Origin: Amycolatopsis mongoliensis
GTDB lineage: Bacteria > Actinomycetota > Actinomycetes > Mycobacteriales > Pseudonocardiaceae
Assembly (NCBI RefSeq): GCF_030285665.1
Contig: NZ_CP127295.1
Location: 744,001-808,000, forward strand
Length of the DNA: 64,000 nucleotides
Direction: 5' to 3'
Shown here piece by piece: positions 15,779 to 24,305 of the stretch (the stretch's first letter is position 1; each line of letters starts with the position of its first letter). The notes beneath the pieces are model-generated. The model made no database searches. It had not been told where the DNA came from and saw only the letters and a program-made list of their open reading frames with translations. A program made the position numbers and the translations under genes.

Positions 15779-18700
15779 TCAGTACTCCACATTCTGGCTG
15801 CGCCGCCGGATGACGGTGATCTCGTCGCGTTGACTGCCGATCGGGCCGTAGTAGTTGAAGGCGTAGGTCAGCTGGGCGTGCCCGCCCGCCAGGTGCGTGG
15901 GCTTGACCAGCAGCCGGGTCATCGAGTTGTGGTAGCCACCGCGCTTTCCCTTGCCCTTGCCGGTTTTCTCGGTCTTGGGGACGTTCACCGTGCGCTCGGG
16001 CGAGTGGTACTGGAACACCGTGCCCTCGGGCATCCGGTGACTGACGACCGCGCGCGCCACGACCACGCCGTTGCGGTTGACCGCTTCGACCCAGTCGTTG
16101 TCGGCGACGCCGATCTTGGCGGCGTCCTCGACGCTCAGCCAGATCACCGGCCCGCCGCGCGAGAGCGCGAGCATGAGCTCGTTGTCGTGGTACATCGAGT
16201 GGATCGACCACTTCGCGTGCGGGGTGAGGAACCGGACCGTGACCCCGCCGTCGGCGAGTTCGCCGGGCTTGCCGAAGTGCCGGGCCATGTTCAGCGGCGG
16301 CCGATAGCCCGGCAGGTGCTCGCCCAGCTCGGCGACCCAGTCGTGCTCGACGAAGAAGTGCTGCCGTCCGGTGAGGGTGTGCCACGGCTTGCGCCGCTCG
16401 ACGTTGATGGTGAACGGCGAGTACCGGCGCCCGCCCTTCTCCGAGCCCGACCACTCCGGACTGGTGAACACCGGCTGCGGCGCCTGCTGGGTGGCCGCGT
16501 AGGTGACGTGGTCGGTCTCGTGGCCCTCGACGAGGTCGGTGAACGGCTGCCCGGTCCGCTTTTCCAGCTGCAGGAAGCCTTCATGGGCGACACGGCCGTT
16601 GGTGGTACCCGACAGCGCGAGGATCGCCTCGCACATCCGGTCCGCTGTGGACAGTGACGGCCGCCCCGCGAAGGGGCCGTCGGGCACGACGCCGTTGCGG
16701 CGGCGCAGGTACTCCAGCTCCGGGGTGACGTCGACGGTGATGCCCTTGGTCGTGGTCCCGAGCTTGTCCAGCAGCGGGCCGACCGCGCGCATCTTGGCGC
16801 CGATGAGGGTGTAGTCGCGCTCGACCTCGACCAGCTTCGGCATGGTCACGCCAGGGACCGGGTCGCATTCACCGTATTTCCAGTCGCGCACCCGGCCCGA
16901 CGGCGTCGCCAGCTCGTCCGGGGTGTCGTGCTGCAGCGGCGCGGCCAGCACGTCCCGGCGGGTGCCGAGGTGGGTGACCGCGAGCTCGCTGACCTTGTCG
17001 GCGAGCGCGAGGAACGCGTCGTAGTCGGTGTGCACCTCGCCGGGCGGGGCGACGGCCGGCGAGAACGCGTGCACGAAGGGGTGCATGTCGGTGGTGGAGA
17101 TGTCGTGCTTCTCGTACCAGGTGGCCGCCGGCAGCACGATGTCGGAGTGCAGGCCGGTGTTGGTCATCCGGAAGTCGATCGTGGTGAGCAGGTCGAGCTT
17201 GCCGGTGGGGGCCTCGTCGCGCCACGCGACGTCGCGCGGGCGTTCGCCCGGCCCGCACTCCTCGGCCGAGGCCAGTGAGTCGACGCCGAGCAGGTGCTTC
17301 ATGAAGAACTCGTTGCCCTTGCCGGACGAGCCGAGCAGGTTGGCCCGCCACAGCGTCAGGCAGCGCGGGAAGTTCGCCGGGGCGTCCGGGTCGTCGGCCA
17401 CCGCGTGCAGCCGTCCTTCCCGCAGTTCGTTGACGATGTGCTGGGCGGTGCTCACCCCGGCGGCCGCGGCCTCGTCGGGCAGGTCGAGCGGGTTGCGGTC
17501 GAACGCGGGGTGGCCCGGTGACCAGCCCATCCGCTGCGCGGCCGCGACGGTGTCGGCGAAGGTCATCCCGGCCAGCCGGCCCTGCCCCAGCGGGGACGCG
17601 AGCTCGTCGGCGGGCACCTTCTCGTAGCGCCACTGGTCGGTGTGCAGGTACCAGAACGGGGTGCTCGCCTGGTGGCGCATCGGGCGCTGCCAGTCGAAGG
17701 CGAAGCTCAGGTGCTGCTGCCCGGTGAGCGGCCGGGCCTTCTCCTGGCCGACGTAGTGCGCCCATCCCCCGCCGTTGACGCCCTGGCAGCCGGTGAGGGT
17801 GACCAGCGCGATGAACGCGCGGTAGGTCATGTCGGAGTGGAACCACTGGTTGGCGCCGGCGCCCAGCGCGATGAGGGACCGGCCGTGGCTGCGCTCGGCG
17901 TTGCGGGCGAACTCGCGCCCGATCTTGGCCGCCATCGCCGCGGGCACGCCGGTGATCCGCTCCTGCCAGGCGGGGGTGTTCGGGGCGCCAGCGTCGTCGT
18001 AGCCGGTGGGCCAGTCGCCGGGCAGGTCGCCGCGGCGCACGCCGTACTGGGCCATGACCAGGTCGAAGACGCCGGTCACCAGGTGGTCGCCGACGCGCAC
18101 GACCGGGACGCCGCGACGCATCGTGGCGCCGCCCTCGGTCTCGCCCACGTCGAACCGGGCGAGGTCGACGGCGACCGCTTCGGTGGCGTGGTCGAGCACG
18201 CCGAGCGCGGGCACGACGTCGCCCAGGTCGAGGTTCCACCGGCCCTCGCCCTCGGCGCCGTAGCGGAACCCGAGGGAGCCGTTGGGCACCACGGGTCCGC
18301 CGGTCGCGTCGTCGAGCAGGACGGTCTTGTGCTGCGCGCTCGCGTCGCCGTCGCCGAGGTCGGCGGCGGTGAGGAACCGGTCGGTGGCGTACACACCCGG
18401 CTCGCGCTCGCGCAGCGTCACCAGGAACGGCAGGTCGGTGTAGGACCGGACGTAGTCGGTGAAGTACGGGACCGGGCGGTCGCGGAAGAACTCGGTGAGC
18501 ACGACGTGGCCCATGGCCATCGCCAGCGCGCCGTCCGTACCGGGGTGCGGGGCCAGCCAGTCGTCGGCGAACTTGACGTTGTCGGCGTAGTCGGGGCTGA
18601 CCGCGACGACCTTGGTGCCGCGGTAGCGGGCCTCGGCGAGGAAGTGCGCGTCCGGGGTGCGCGTGACCGGGATGTTGGAGCCCCACATGATCAGGTAGGT

Positions 18701-19480
18701 GGCGTTCCACCAGTCGCCGGCTTCGGGGACGTCGGTCTGGTCGCCCCACACCTGCGGTGAGGCGACCGGCAGGTCGGCGTACCAGTCGTAGAACGAAAGC
18801 AGTGTGCCGCCGAGCAGCGCGTGGTAGCGGGTGCCGGCGGCGAAGGAGGCCATCGACATCGCCGGGATCGGCGAGAACCCGACGACGCGGTCGGGCCCGA
18901 CGGTCTTGGTGGTGTGGACGTGCGCGGCCGCCACCATCGTCGTCGCCTCGTCGAAGGTGGCGCGCACGAACCCGCCGCGGCCGCGCTGTCCTTTGTAGGC
19001 CTCGGCCTTGCGCGGGTCTTCGACGATGTCCGCCCACGCCGCGACCGGGTCGCCGAACCGCTTCAGGCCGGCCCGGAACATGGTGAGCAGCGAGCCCCGC
19101 ACGTAGGGGTGCCGCACCCGCGAAGGCGAGTATTCGTACCAGGAGAACGACGCGCCCCGCGGGCAGCCGCGGGGCTCGTAGTCGGGGCTGTCCGGGCCCG
19201 TCGTGGGGTAGTCGGTGGCCTGGTGCTCCCAGGTGATCAGGTCGTCCTTGACGAAGACGTTCCACGAGCACGACCCGGTGCAGTTCACGCCGTGGGTGGA
19301 GCGCACGACCCGGTCGTAGCTCCACCGGTCGCGGTAGAAGGACTCCCAGGCACCGGAGTCGATCTGGTGCAGGGTGCGTCCGTGATCGCCGACCGTCTCC
19401 TTGGTGAAGAACCGGCGGGCGCCGAGCAGCGGTCCGTGGCCGGGAACGTGATCGTTCGCGGGGACTGGTCGAGTGGACAA
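15779..19480 (-). CDS. narG: respiratory nitrate reductase alpha subunit (molybdopterin)
   Basis: About 1233 residues. The best start is TTG at 19480, preceded by GGAGGAG seven bases upstream; this gives a length close to the 1247 of E. coli NarG, whereas the longer open frame adds 36 poorly conserved residues. The FS0 cluster motif STHGVNCTGSCSW and GCPRG follow at about residues 60-120. The Mo-bisPGD domains run to the C-terminus (YNYYGPIGSQRDE). It has no Tat signal, as expected for a cytoplasm-facing Nar. It leads narGHJI-CBS and has a DosR-type box about 130 bp upstream. Confidence 0.95.
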   Translation of the reverse strand: MSTRPVPANDHVPGHGPLLGARRFFTKETVGDHGRTLHQIDSGAWESFYRDRWSYDRVVRSTHGVNCTGSCSWNVFVKDDLITWEHQATDYPTTGPDSPDYEPRGCPRGASFSWYEYSPSRVRHPYVRGSLLTMFRAGLKRFGDPVAAWADIVEDPRKAEAYKGQRGRGGFVRATFDEATTMVAAAHVHTTKTVGPDRVVGFSPIPAMSMASFAAGTRYHALLGGTLLSFYDWYADLPVASPQVWGDQTDVPEAGDWWNATYLIMWGSNIPVTRTPDAHFLAEARYRGTKVVAVSPDYADNVKFADDWLAPHPGTDGALAMAMGHVVLTEFFRDRPVPYFTDYVRSYTDLPFLVTLREREPGVYATDRFLTAADLGDGDASAQHKTVLLDDATGGPVVPNGSLGFRYGAEGEGRWNLDLGDVVPALGVLDHATEAVAVDLARFDVGETEGGATMRRGVPVVRVGDHLVTGVFDLVMAQYGVRRGDLPGDWPTGYDDAGAPNTPAWQERITGVPAAMAAKIGREFARNAERSHGRSLIALGAGANQWFHSDMTYRAFIALVTLTGCQGVNGGGWAHYVGQEKARPLTGQQHLSFAFDWQRPMRHQASTPFWYLHTDQWRYEKVPADELASPLGQGRLAGMTFADTVAAAQRMGWSPGHPAFDRNPLDLPDEAAAAGVSTAQHIVNELREGRLHAVADDPDAPANFPRCLTLWRANLLGSSGKGNEFFMKHLLGVDSLASAEECGPGERPRDVAWRDEAPTGKLDLLTTIDFRMTNTGLHSDIVLPAATWYEKHDISTTDMHPFVHAFSPAVAPPGEVHTDYDAFLALADKVSELAVTHLGTRRDVLAAPLQHDTPDELATPSGRVRDWKYGECDPVPGVTMPKLVEVERDYTLIGAKMRAVGPLLDKLGTTTKGITVDVTPELEYLRRRNGVVPDGPFAGRPSLSTADRMCEAILALSGTTNGRVAHEGFLQLEKRTGQPFTDLVEGHETDHVTYAATQQAPQPVFTSPEWSGSEKGGRRYSPFTINVERRKPWHTLTGRQHFFVEHDWVAELGEHLPGYRPPLNMARHFGKPGELADGGVTVRFLTPHAKWSIHSMYHDNELMLALSRGGPVIWLSVEDAAKIGVADNDWVEAVNRNGVVVARAVVSHRMPEGTVFQYHSPERTVNVPKTEKTGKGKGKRGGYHNSMTRLLVKPTHLAGGHAQLTYAFNYYGPIGSQRDEITVIRRRSQNVEY

Positions 19481-19609
19481 GACGCGACTCCTCCGGGCGG
19501 TCCGGCTCGGCGACCCCGCCTCACCGCGACACCACCCTGGCGTCAGCCGCACGGCACCCAGCCTGCGTGACAGCGCCGGGACGATCACGATGCGAATGTC
19601 ACCCCTCGC

Positions 19610-19625
19610 AGGGACCTTCGTCCTT
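19610..19625. promoter_or_regulatory. DosR/DevR-type box upstream of narGHJI
   Basis: AGGGACCTTCGTCCTT is one of the best matches in the window to the DosR box. It lies about 130 bp before the TTG start of narG. Confidence 0.55.
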
Positions 19626-19696
19626 CGCTCGCCCAGCCGGCACGGACGGCGTTACCCTCGACCGAGAACGAATCATCGCGGGACGAGGAGGTCACC

Positions 19697-19879
19697 GTGG
19701 CTGGCAAGTTCGAGGTGTATCGGGACAAGGCCGGAAAGTTCAGGTTCCGCCTGAAGGCCGGGAATGGTGAGGTCGTCGCCGTCGGCGAGGCCTACGAAAG
19801 CAAAACCGGTGCGAAGGCCGGCTGCGAAGCCGTGCAACGTGCCGCCGCCGGGGCGCCGATCGTCGAGACGGATTCCTGA
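19697..19879 (+). CDS. YegP-like protein (DUF1508)
   Basis: 60 residues, MAGKFEVYRDKAGKFRFRLK then GEVVAVGEAYESKTGAKAGCEAVQRAA. This is the single-repeat form of the DUF1508 fold (F-x-R-L-K-A-x-N-G-[EQ] ... Y-x-S-K). Function unknown; often found in stress regulons. A GAGGAGG ribosome site precedes the start. Confidence 0.85.
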   Translation: MAGKFEVYRDKAGKFRFRLKAGNGEVVAVGEAYESKTGAKAGCEAVQRAAAGAPIVETDS

Positions 19880-20225
19880 GTAGACACACCGTCAGGCGAA
19901 GTGGTTGTCCTCTCTGGGTGGCGCTCGTCGAAGTCCGATCGGCACCACCCAGGGACGCCGGCGACCCCGATGACCCGCTCCCACGCGGAAAAGTACCGAT
20001 CGACCTGGCCCGGAACCATCCGGAGAACTCCCCCTCGCCGTCGCCCTCCATGATGAACATCCAGTCGCCTGCCCGCCAGAGCAGGATGTCCCAGCTTTGC
20101 TCCGCGTCCGTGTACGGGTCCTCAACAGTTCCCGTTGGCACGTCGGAAATCGACCACGTGCGCAGGTCTCTTTCCACGTTCGTCCACCACGGGAACCCGG
20201 CGACCGAATCCAGCCCCGAGGCCAC
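19840..20225 (-). pseudogene. hypothetical protein interrupted by a frameshift
   Basis: From the ATG at 20225 the first frame gives a credible start (GLDSVAGFPWWTNVERDLRT, then WDILLWRAGDWMFIMEGDG and FSGWFR). It then degenerates into Arg/Ser-rich nonsense. The expected continuation (PGQVDRYFSAWERVIG) is in another frame from about 20010. Its 3' end runs over the YegP-like gene on the other strand. One indel, or a sequence error, explains this. The family is unnamed to me. Confidence 0.5.
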
Positions 20226-20276
20226 GACGTAACGGACCGAACGAAGGAGAAGTGCCTGCCGATGGTGCGGGTGCCG

Positions 20277-21068
20277 CTACGGCAGTGGCGCGGGATCGGG
20301 TGCGGATGCCGTGGCCAGGACGCGTCGCAGGCCGTCGAAGGTTGCCAGGACTCGTCGGGCCTCCTCTTGCATCGACTGCATCGCAAGGTCCTCTGCGGCG
20401 TCGATGGTGAGGGCCTCTTCCCACAGCGCTTGTTCGGCCAGACGCCAGGCCGGTTTGTCGGTGACCTCGACGTCCACGAATCCGGCGCGCGGTAGCTGCC
20501 TGAGCAGATCCAGCTGCCGCATTCGCGGGGACAGTCGCTCGTCGGTCGTGTCCAGGGCTTCCCAGCAGGTGATGACCATACGCCCGCCGGGGAGGAGAAC
20601 CCGGCGGCACTCCCGCAGTGCGTCCAGCTTCGGCTCGGCGAACTGCAGGGAGTCGACGATGAGCACCGCGTCGACCGACGCCGGGCTCAGGCCCGTGCCG
20701 GTCAGCTCCCCCACCCGGAAGTCGGCCCGGTCCGCCAGCCCCAGCGCCTGAGCCCGACGCCGAGCCTGCTCGATCGCGACCGCCGAGAAGTCCACCCCGG
20801 CGACCCGGCAACCACTGCGCCGCGCGATCTCCAGCCCGTACCCGCCGCGACCGCACGCCAGGTCCAGCAACGCCTGCCCGTCGCGCAGGTCGAGCGCCGC
20901 CACCACCTCGTCGAGCCCGGCTCCGCTCAGCAGACTGGTGGACTGCAGGCCCGGCGGAAGGCCGAGCACGCGCCGCACGAGCTCGTCGGCAACCGGCGAC
21001 TCGATCCGATCCGCGTACCAGCGGTCGAACTCCGCAGCGCTTCCCGTCACCCTCCGACCATCCCACAT
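20277..21068 (-). CDS. class I SAM-dependent methyltransferase
   Basis: 263 residues. Motif I is ALLDLACGRGGYGLEIARR, followed by the acidic VAGVDFSAVAIEQAR, then DAVLIVDSLQF and the post-motif RRVLLPGGRMVIT. This is the Methyltransf_11/25 architecture. An alternative GTG start exists at 21047. The substrate cannot be told, and it is a single-gene unit facing away from the neighbouring genes. Confidence 0.8.
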   Translation of the reverse strand: MWDGRRVTGSAAEFDRWYADRIESPVADELVRRVLGLPPGLQSTSLLSGAGLDEVVAALDLRDGQALLDLACGRGGYGLEIARRSGCRVAGVDFSAVAIEQARRRAQALGLADRADFRVGELTGTGLSPASVDAVLIVDSLQFAEPKLDALRECRRVLLPGGRMVITCWEALDTTDERLSPRMRQLDLLRQLPRAGFVDVEVTDKPAWRLAEQALWEEALTIDAAEDLAMQSMQEEARRVLATFDGLRRVLATASAPDPAPLP

Positions 21069-21104
21069 CGCCGCGGGCAGGAGCAGTTTTCGGAGCGGCC
21101 GGAC

Positions 21105-22328
21105 TCAGCCGTGCAGGGCGCTGCCCGCCTGCCAGGCGTTCCAGCTGATGGCCCAGTCGCCGTGGCCGTTGTTGATGGTCAGCTGCGGGCCGCCCGAGTT
21201 GGTGATCTCGACGACGTCACCGACGTTGAAGTTGTCGAAGAACCACTTGGCGTTCTCGGTGTTCATGTTGAGGCAGCCGTTGGAGACGTTGTCGCTGCCT
21301 TGCACGCCGACCGTCTTCAGGTTCTCGTGCAGGTATTCGCCGTCGTTGGAGATCCGGACGTCCCAGTTCTCCGGTGCCTTGTAGTAGCCGGGGTCACCCT
21401 CGCACACGCCGTAGGTGCAGGAGTCCATGATCGTGTGGTCCACCTTCGACAGCACGGTGTGCGTGCCGTTGAACGTCGGCGTCGGGCCCCGCGGCGGGGT
21501 GTCGACGGTCTTGCCCATGCTGATCGGCGCGGTCTTCACCAGCTGCCCGTTGTGGAATGCCTTGATCTGGTGCGTCTTGCCGTCCGCCTTGGCGATCCAG
21601 GAGTCGTGCACCTTGTAGGTGGCCGAAACGTCCTGGCCGCCGTACACGCCGCCCCCGATCGGCATCCCGAAGGTCGTGGTCTCGAGCTTCACGGTCGAGC
21701 CGGCCTTCCAGTAGTCCTTGGGCCGGAAGTGCACTTCGCGCTTGCTCACCCAGTACCAGCCGCCGTCCTGGGCGGGCGTGGACGTCACCTTGAAGGACTT
21801 CTCCGCCGTGGCCTTGTCGGTGATGTCGTGGTCGAACTTCAGGCCGATGATCAGGCCGACGCCGAAATCGCCCGACGCCGGCTGGAAGAGCGAGGCCGTG
21901 GCGACCCCGGACGGCTTGAGCGTGTGCACTTCCCCGTGCTGCTCGGTCGCCGCGCCCGCCTGGTTCACCGCGGTGGCGGCCACCTGGTACGTGGCCCCGT
22001 ATCGGAGGCGATCCTTGCTGGTCCACGTCGTCTTGTCCGGCGACAGGTCACCCTCGACGCCGTTGCCGGTCTGCGGGTTCGTGACCGTGACCGCCTGCAA
22101 CGTGCCCCCCGATGCCTTGACGACGATCGGGTCCTTCGGGCTCAACTGGTCCCCGCCCTCGAAGGCCACCGTCGCAGCCGGCACCCCGGGCACCGTCGCC
22201 GTCCCGGCCGCGCCGGCTGCTCCCACCGCTTGCGCAGTCCCCGCGGTCTCGGTCTGTCCACTACATGCGGCCAGCAGTACGGCCACCAGGCCGAGCCCGG
22301 CGATGCGGATCGTTCTCACGATCCACAA
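21105..22328 (-). CDS. L,D-transpeptidase lipoprotein with Ig-like domains
   Basis: About 408 residues from the TTG at 22328 (GGGGTGG upstream) or the GTG at 22319. The lipobox is LVAVLLAACS. Two immunoglobulin-like domains of the LdtMt2 type follow, then the YkuD catalytic domain with the active-site Cys in SNGCLNMN and an upstream His in EYLHENLK. It forms 3-3 cross-links in peptidoglycan on the outside of the membrane. This is notable in a strain carrying vanHAX, because L,D-cross-linking bypasses D-Ala-D-Ala ends. Confidence 0.9.
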   Translation of the reverse strand: MWIVRTIRIAGLGLVAVLLAACSGQTETAGTAQAVGAAGAAGTATVPGVPAATVAFEGGDQLSPKDPIVVKASGGTLQAVTVTNPQTGNGVEGDLSPDKTTWTSKDRLRYGATYQVAATAVNQAGAATEQHGEVHTLKPSGVATASLFQPASGDFGVGLIIGLKFDHDITDKATAEKSFKVTSTPAQDGGWYWVSKREVHFRPKDYWKAGSTVKLETTTFGMPIGGGVYGGQDVSATYKVHDSWIAKADGKTHQIKAFHNGQLVKTAPISMGKTVDTPPRGPTPTFNGTHTVLSKVDHTIMDSCTYGVCEGDPGYYKAPENWDVRISNDGEYLHENLKTVGVQGSDNVSNGCLNMNTENAKWFFDNFNVGDVVEITNSGGPQLTINNGHGDWAISWNAWQAGSALHG

Positions 22329-22408
22329 GACGTGCCACCCCCGCCCCAAGTTGTGTAACGATCCGGTTTCTCGAGGACACGTCTCGCCCGAGGCCGGAGG
22401 TTGACCTA

Positions 22409-22452
22409 TGTCAGGATCCTGACATACAGTGGCTCGTGTCAGGAACCTGACA
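22409..22452. promoter_or_regulatory. twin palindromic operators before the VOC gene
   Basis: TGTCAGGATCCTGACA (22409-22424) and TGTCAGGAACCTGACA (22437-22452) are 16-bp palindromes whose centres are 28 bp apart, on the same face of the helix within about half a turn. They lie between the divergent L,D-transpeptidase and VOC genes. A dimeric repressor is likely; the HxlR-type regulator next door is one candidate. Confidence 0.6.
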
Positions 22453-22472
22453 CGAAGAGAAGGAGCAGCACC

Positions 22473-22841
22473 ATGCCCGCCACCGGTCCCGACTTCATTT
22501 CGCTCCAAGCGCGCGACCTCGACGCTTCGCAGGCGTTCTACGAGCAGTACCTGGGTCTCGTCCGCTCACCGGCCGGACCTCCGCACGCCGTCGTCTTCGA
22601 GACGAAGCCGATCGCGTTCGCGCTCCGGGACGTCGTTCCCGGCACCGATCTCGCCTCCGTCGCCCAGCCCGGCATCGGTGCCGCGATCTGGCTCCACGCC
22701 ACCGACGTCCAGGCCATTCACGATGCGCTCGTCGCCGACGGTCACCCCATCGTCTCCGCACCGATCGACGGCCCCTTCGGCCGGACATTCACCTTCGCCG
22801 ACCCCGACGGCTACCGGATCACCCTGCACGACCGCGCCTGA
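22473..22841 (+). CDS. VOC-family (glyoxalase/bleomycin-resistance fold) protein
   Basis: 122 residues from the ATG at 22473 (ribosome site GAGAAGGAGC). FISLQARDLDASQAFYEQYLGL and the C-terminal GRTFTFADPDGYRITLHD are the standard beta-alpha-beta-beta-beta VOC module halves. The metal ligand pattern is not complete enough to predict a reaction. Its promoter carries the twin palindromes. Confidence 0.8.
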   Translation: MPATGPDFISLQARDLDASQAFYEQYLGLVRSPAGPPHAVVFETKPIAFALRDVVPGTDLASVAQPGIGAAIWLHATDVQAIHDALVADGHPIVSAPIDGPFGRTFTFADPDGYRITLHDRA

Positions 22842-22861
22842 TCAGCCGGCCACCCCCGCCG

Positions 22862-23236
22862 TCAGTCGCTCAGCCGCTCCGGATCGGCGTCGAGCGCGTC
22901 GAGCACCGCTTCGCCGTTCGTCCTCGCCCACTCGGTCAGCAGGTGGATCGGATCGATCAGCGTCGCCCCGAGCGGGGTGAGCTCGTACTCGACGCGGGGC
23001 GGCGCCTCGGCGTAGGCGTGACGGCGGATGAGCCCGTGCGCCTCGAGCCGTCGCAGCGTCTGGGTGAGCACCTTGCGGGAGACACCGCCGATCAGCTCGA
23101 TCAGCTCGCCGTGGCGCACCGGGCCCTGGCTGAGGCCGTAGAGCACGACCGCCGTCCACTTGTCGGCGATCAGCTCGATCGTCAGACGCGCCGGGCAGTC
23201 GGCGAGAAAGGAACCGCCGGGACCGAAGCCGCTCAT
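22862..23236 (-). CDS. HxlR-family transcriptional regulator
   Basis: 124 residues with the MarR/HxlR winged helix: KWTAVVLYGLSQGPVRHGEL, ISRKVLTQTLRRLEAHGLI (here GVSRK) and the wing VEYELTPLG. A conserved Cys (ADCPARL) near residue 16 fits the redox or quinone-sensing HypR/QorR members. It is divergent from a quinone oxidoreductase, a standard QorR-qorA arrangement. Confidence 0.85.
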   Translation of the reverse strand: MSGFGPGGSFLADCPARLTIELIADKWTAVVLYGLSQGPVRHGELIELIGGVSRKVLTQTLRRLEAHGLIRRHAYAEAPPRVEYELTPLGATLIDPIHLLTEWARTNGEAVLDALDADPERLSD

Positions 23237-23249
23237 GGCACCCAAGGTA

Positions 23250-23275
23250 CCTGCGGGTTCCTATCGGAAACCTAG
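23250..23275. promoter_or_regulatory. candidate operator between hxlR-like and qor-like genes
   Basis: GGGTTCC-TATC-GGAAACC is an imperfect inverted repeat centred midway between the two divergent starts, so a regulator bound here could control both. Confidence 0.35.
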
Positions 23276-23309
23276 CCTGGGGCTCTCCCCCCTTCGAAGC
23301 AGGAGAGTC

Positions 23310-24239
23310 ATGCGAGCCATCACCCAGCAGGCATTCGGCGGTCCCGAGGTGCTCACCGCCGTGGACGCACCCGAGCCCCGGCCGCTGCCGACCGAGGTCC
23401 TCGTCCGGGTCGCGGCGATCGGGCTCAACCCACTGGAGGCGCGCCTGCGCGCCGGGGAGTTCCCGCTGCTCGGGCCGCCGCCGTTCGTGCTCGGCTGGGA
23501 CATCAGCGGCGTGGTCGCCGAGGCGCCGCAGACGTGGCGGCTGCGGCCCGGCGACGAGGTGTTCGGGATGCCGCTGTTCCCGCGGGTGGCCAACGCGTAC
23601 GCCGAGGTCGTGGCCGCCCCGGCGTTGCACCTGGCGCGCAAGCCCGCCTCGCTCTCGCACGCCGAAGCGTCGGCGCTGCCGAGCGTCGGGCTGACGGCGT
23701 GGCAGGGCCTCGTCGACCTCGGCGACGTGACCGAAGGCGACCGTGTCCTGGTCCACGGCGGCGGTGGCGGGGTCGGCCACGTCGCGATCCAGATCGCGAA
23801 AGCGCTCGGCGCGTACGTGATCACGACCGCCGGCGGAAGCAAGCGGGAGTTCGTCGAGGGGTTCGGCGCCGACGAAGTGATCGACTACACGGCGGTCGAC
23901 TTCGCCGAGGCGGTCCGCGACATCGACCTCGTGCTCGACACGATCGGCGGCGACACCGTCGAACGCTCGCTCGGCGTGCTCCGCCCGGGCGGTCACCTGG
24001 TGACGGCGGTCGCCGAGGAGGGTTCGGAGCTCGCCGCGAAGTTCGAAGCGGCCGGTATGCGCTTCAGCGGCATCGCGGTCGACCCCGATCCGGTCGCCCT
24101 GCGCGGTCTCGCCGACCTCGTCGACCAGGGCAAGCTCCGGGTCCACGTGCAGGAGACGTTCCCGTTCGAGCGGGTCGCCGACGCGCACCGGCTGCTCGAC
24201 CGCGGCCACCTCCGGGGCAAGCTCGTCCTCACCGTCTGA
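23310..24239 (+). CDS. zinc-independent quinone oxidoreductase/alcohol dehydrogenase (MDR)
   Basis: 309 residues from the ATG at 23310 (AGGAG four bases upstream). Medium-chain fold: GroES-like N-terminus with LGWDISGVV and GDEVFGM, then the Rossmann motif VLVHGGGGGVGHVAIQIAKA, and the C-terminal HLRGKLVLTV. There are no zinc-ligand Cys residues. It probably reduces quinones with NADPH under control of the divergent HxlR-type repressor. Confidence 0.88.
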   Translation: MRAITQQAFGGPEVLTAVDAPEPRPLPTEVLVRVAAIGLNPLEARLRAGEFPLLGPPPFVLGWDISGVVAEAPQTWRLRPGDEVFGMPLFPRVANAYAEVVAAPALHLARKPASLSHAEASALPSVGLTAWQGLVDLGDVTEGDRVLVHGGGGGVGHVAIQIAKALGAYVITTAGGSKREFVEGFGADEVIDYTAVDFAEAVRDIDLVLDTIGGDTVERSLGVLRPGGHLVTAVAEEGSELAAKFEAAGMRFSGIAVDPDPVALRGLADLVDQGKLRVHVQETFPFERVADAHRLLDRGHLRGKLVLTV

Positions 24240-24305
24240 TCCCTGCCGCCGCACCGAAGGACATGGCTAAGCTCGAATCCTCGGTTTCCCCTCTCGGAGG
24301 TTCTC

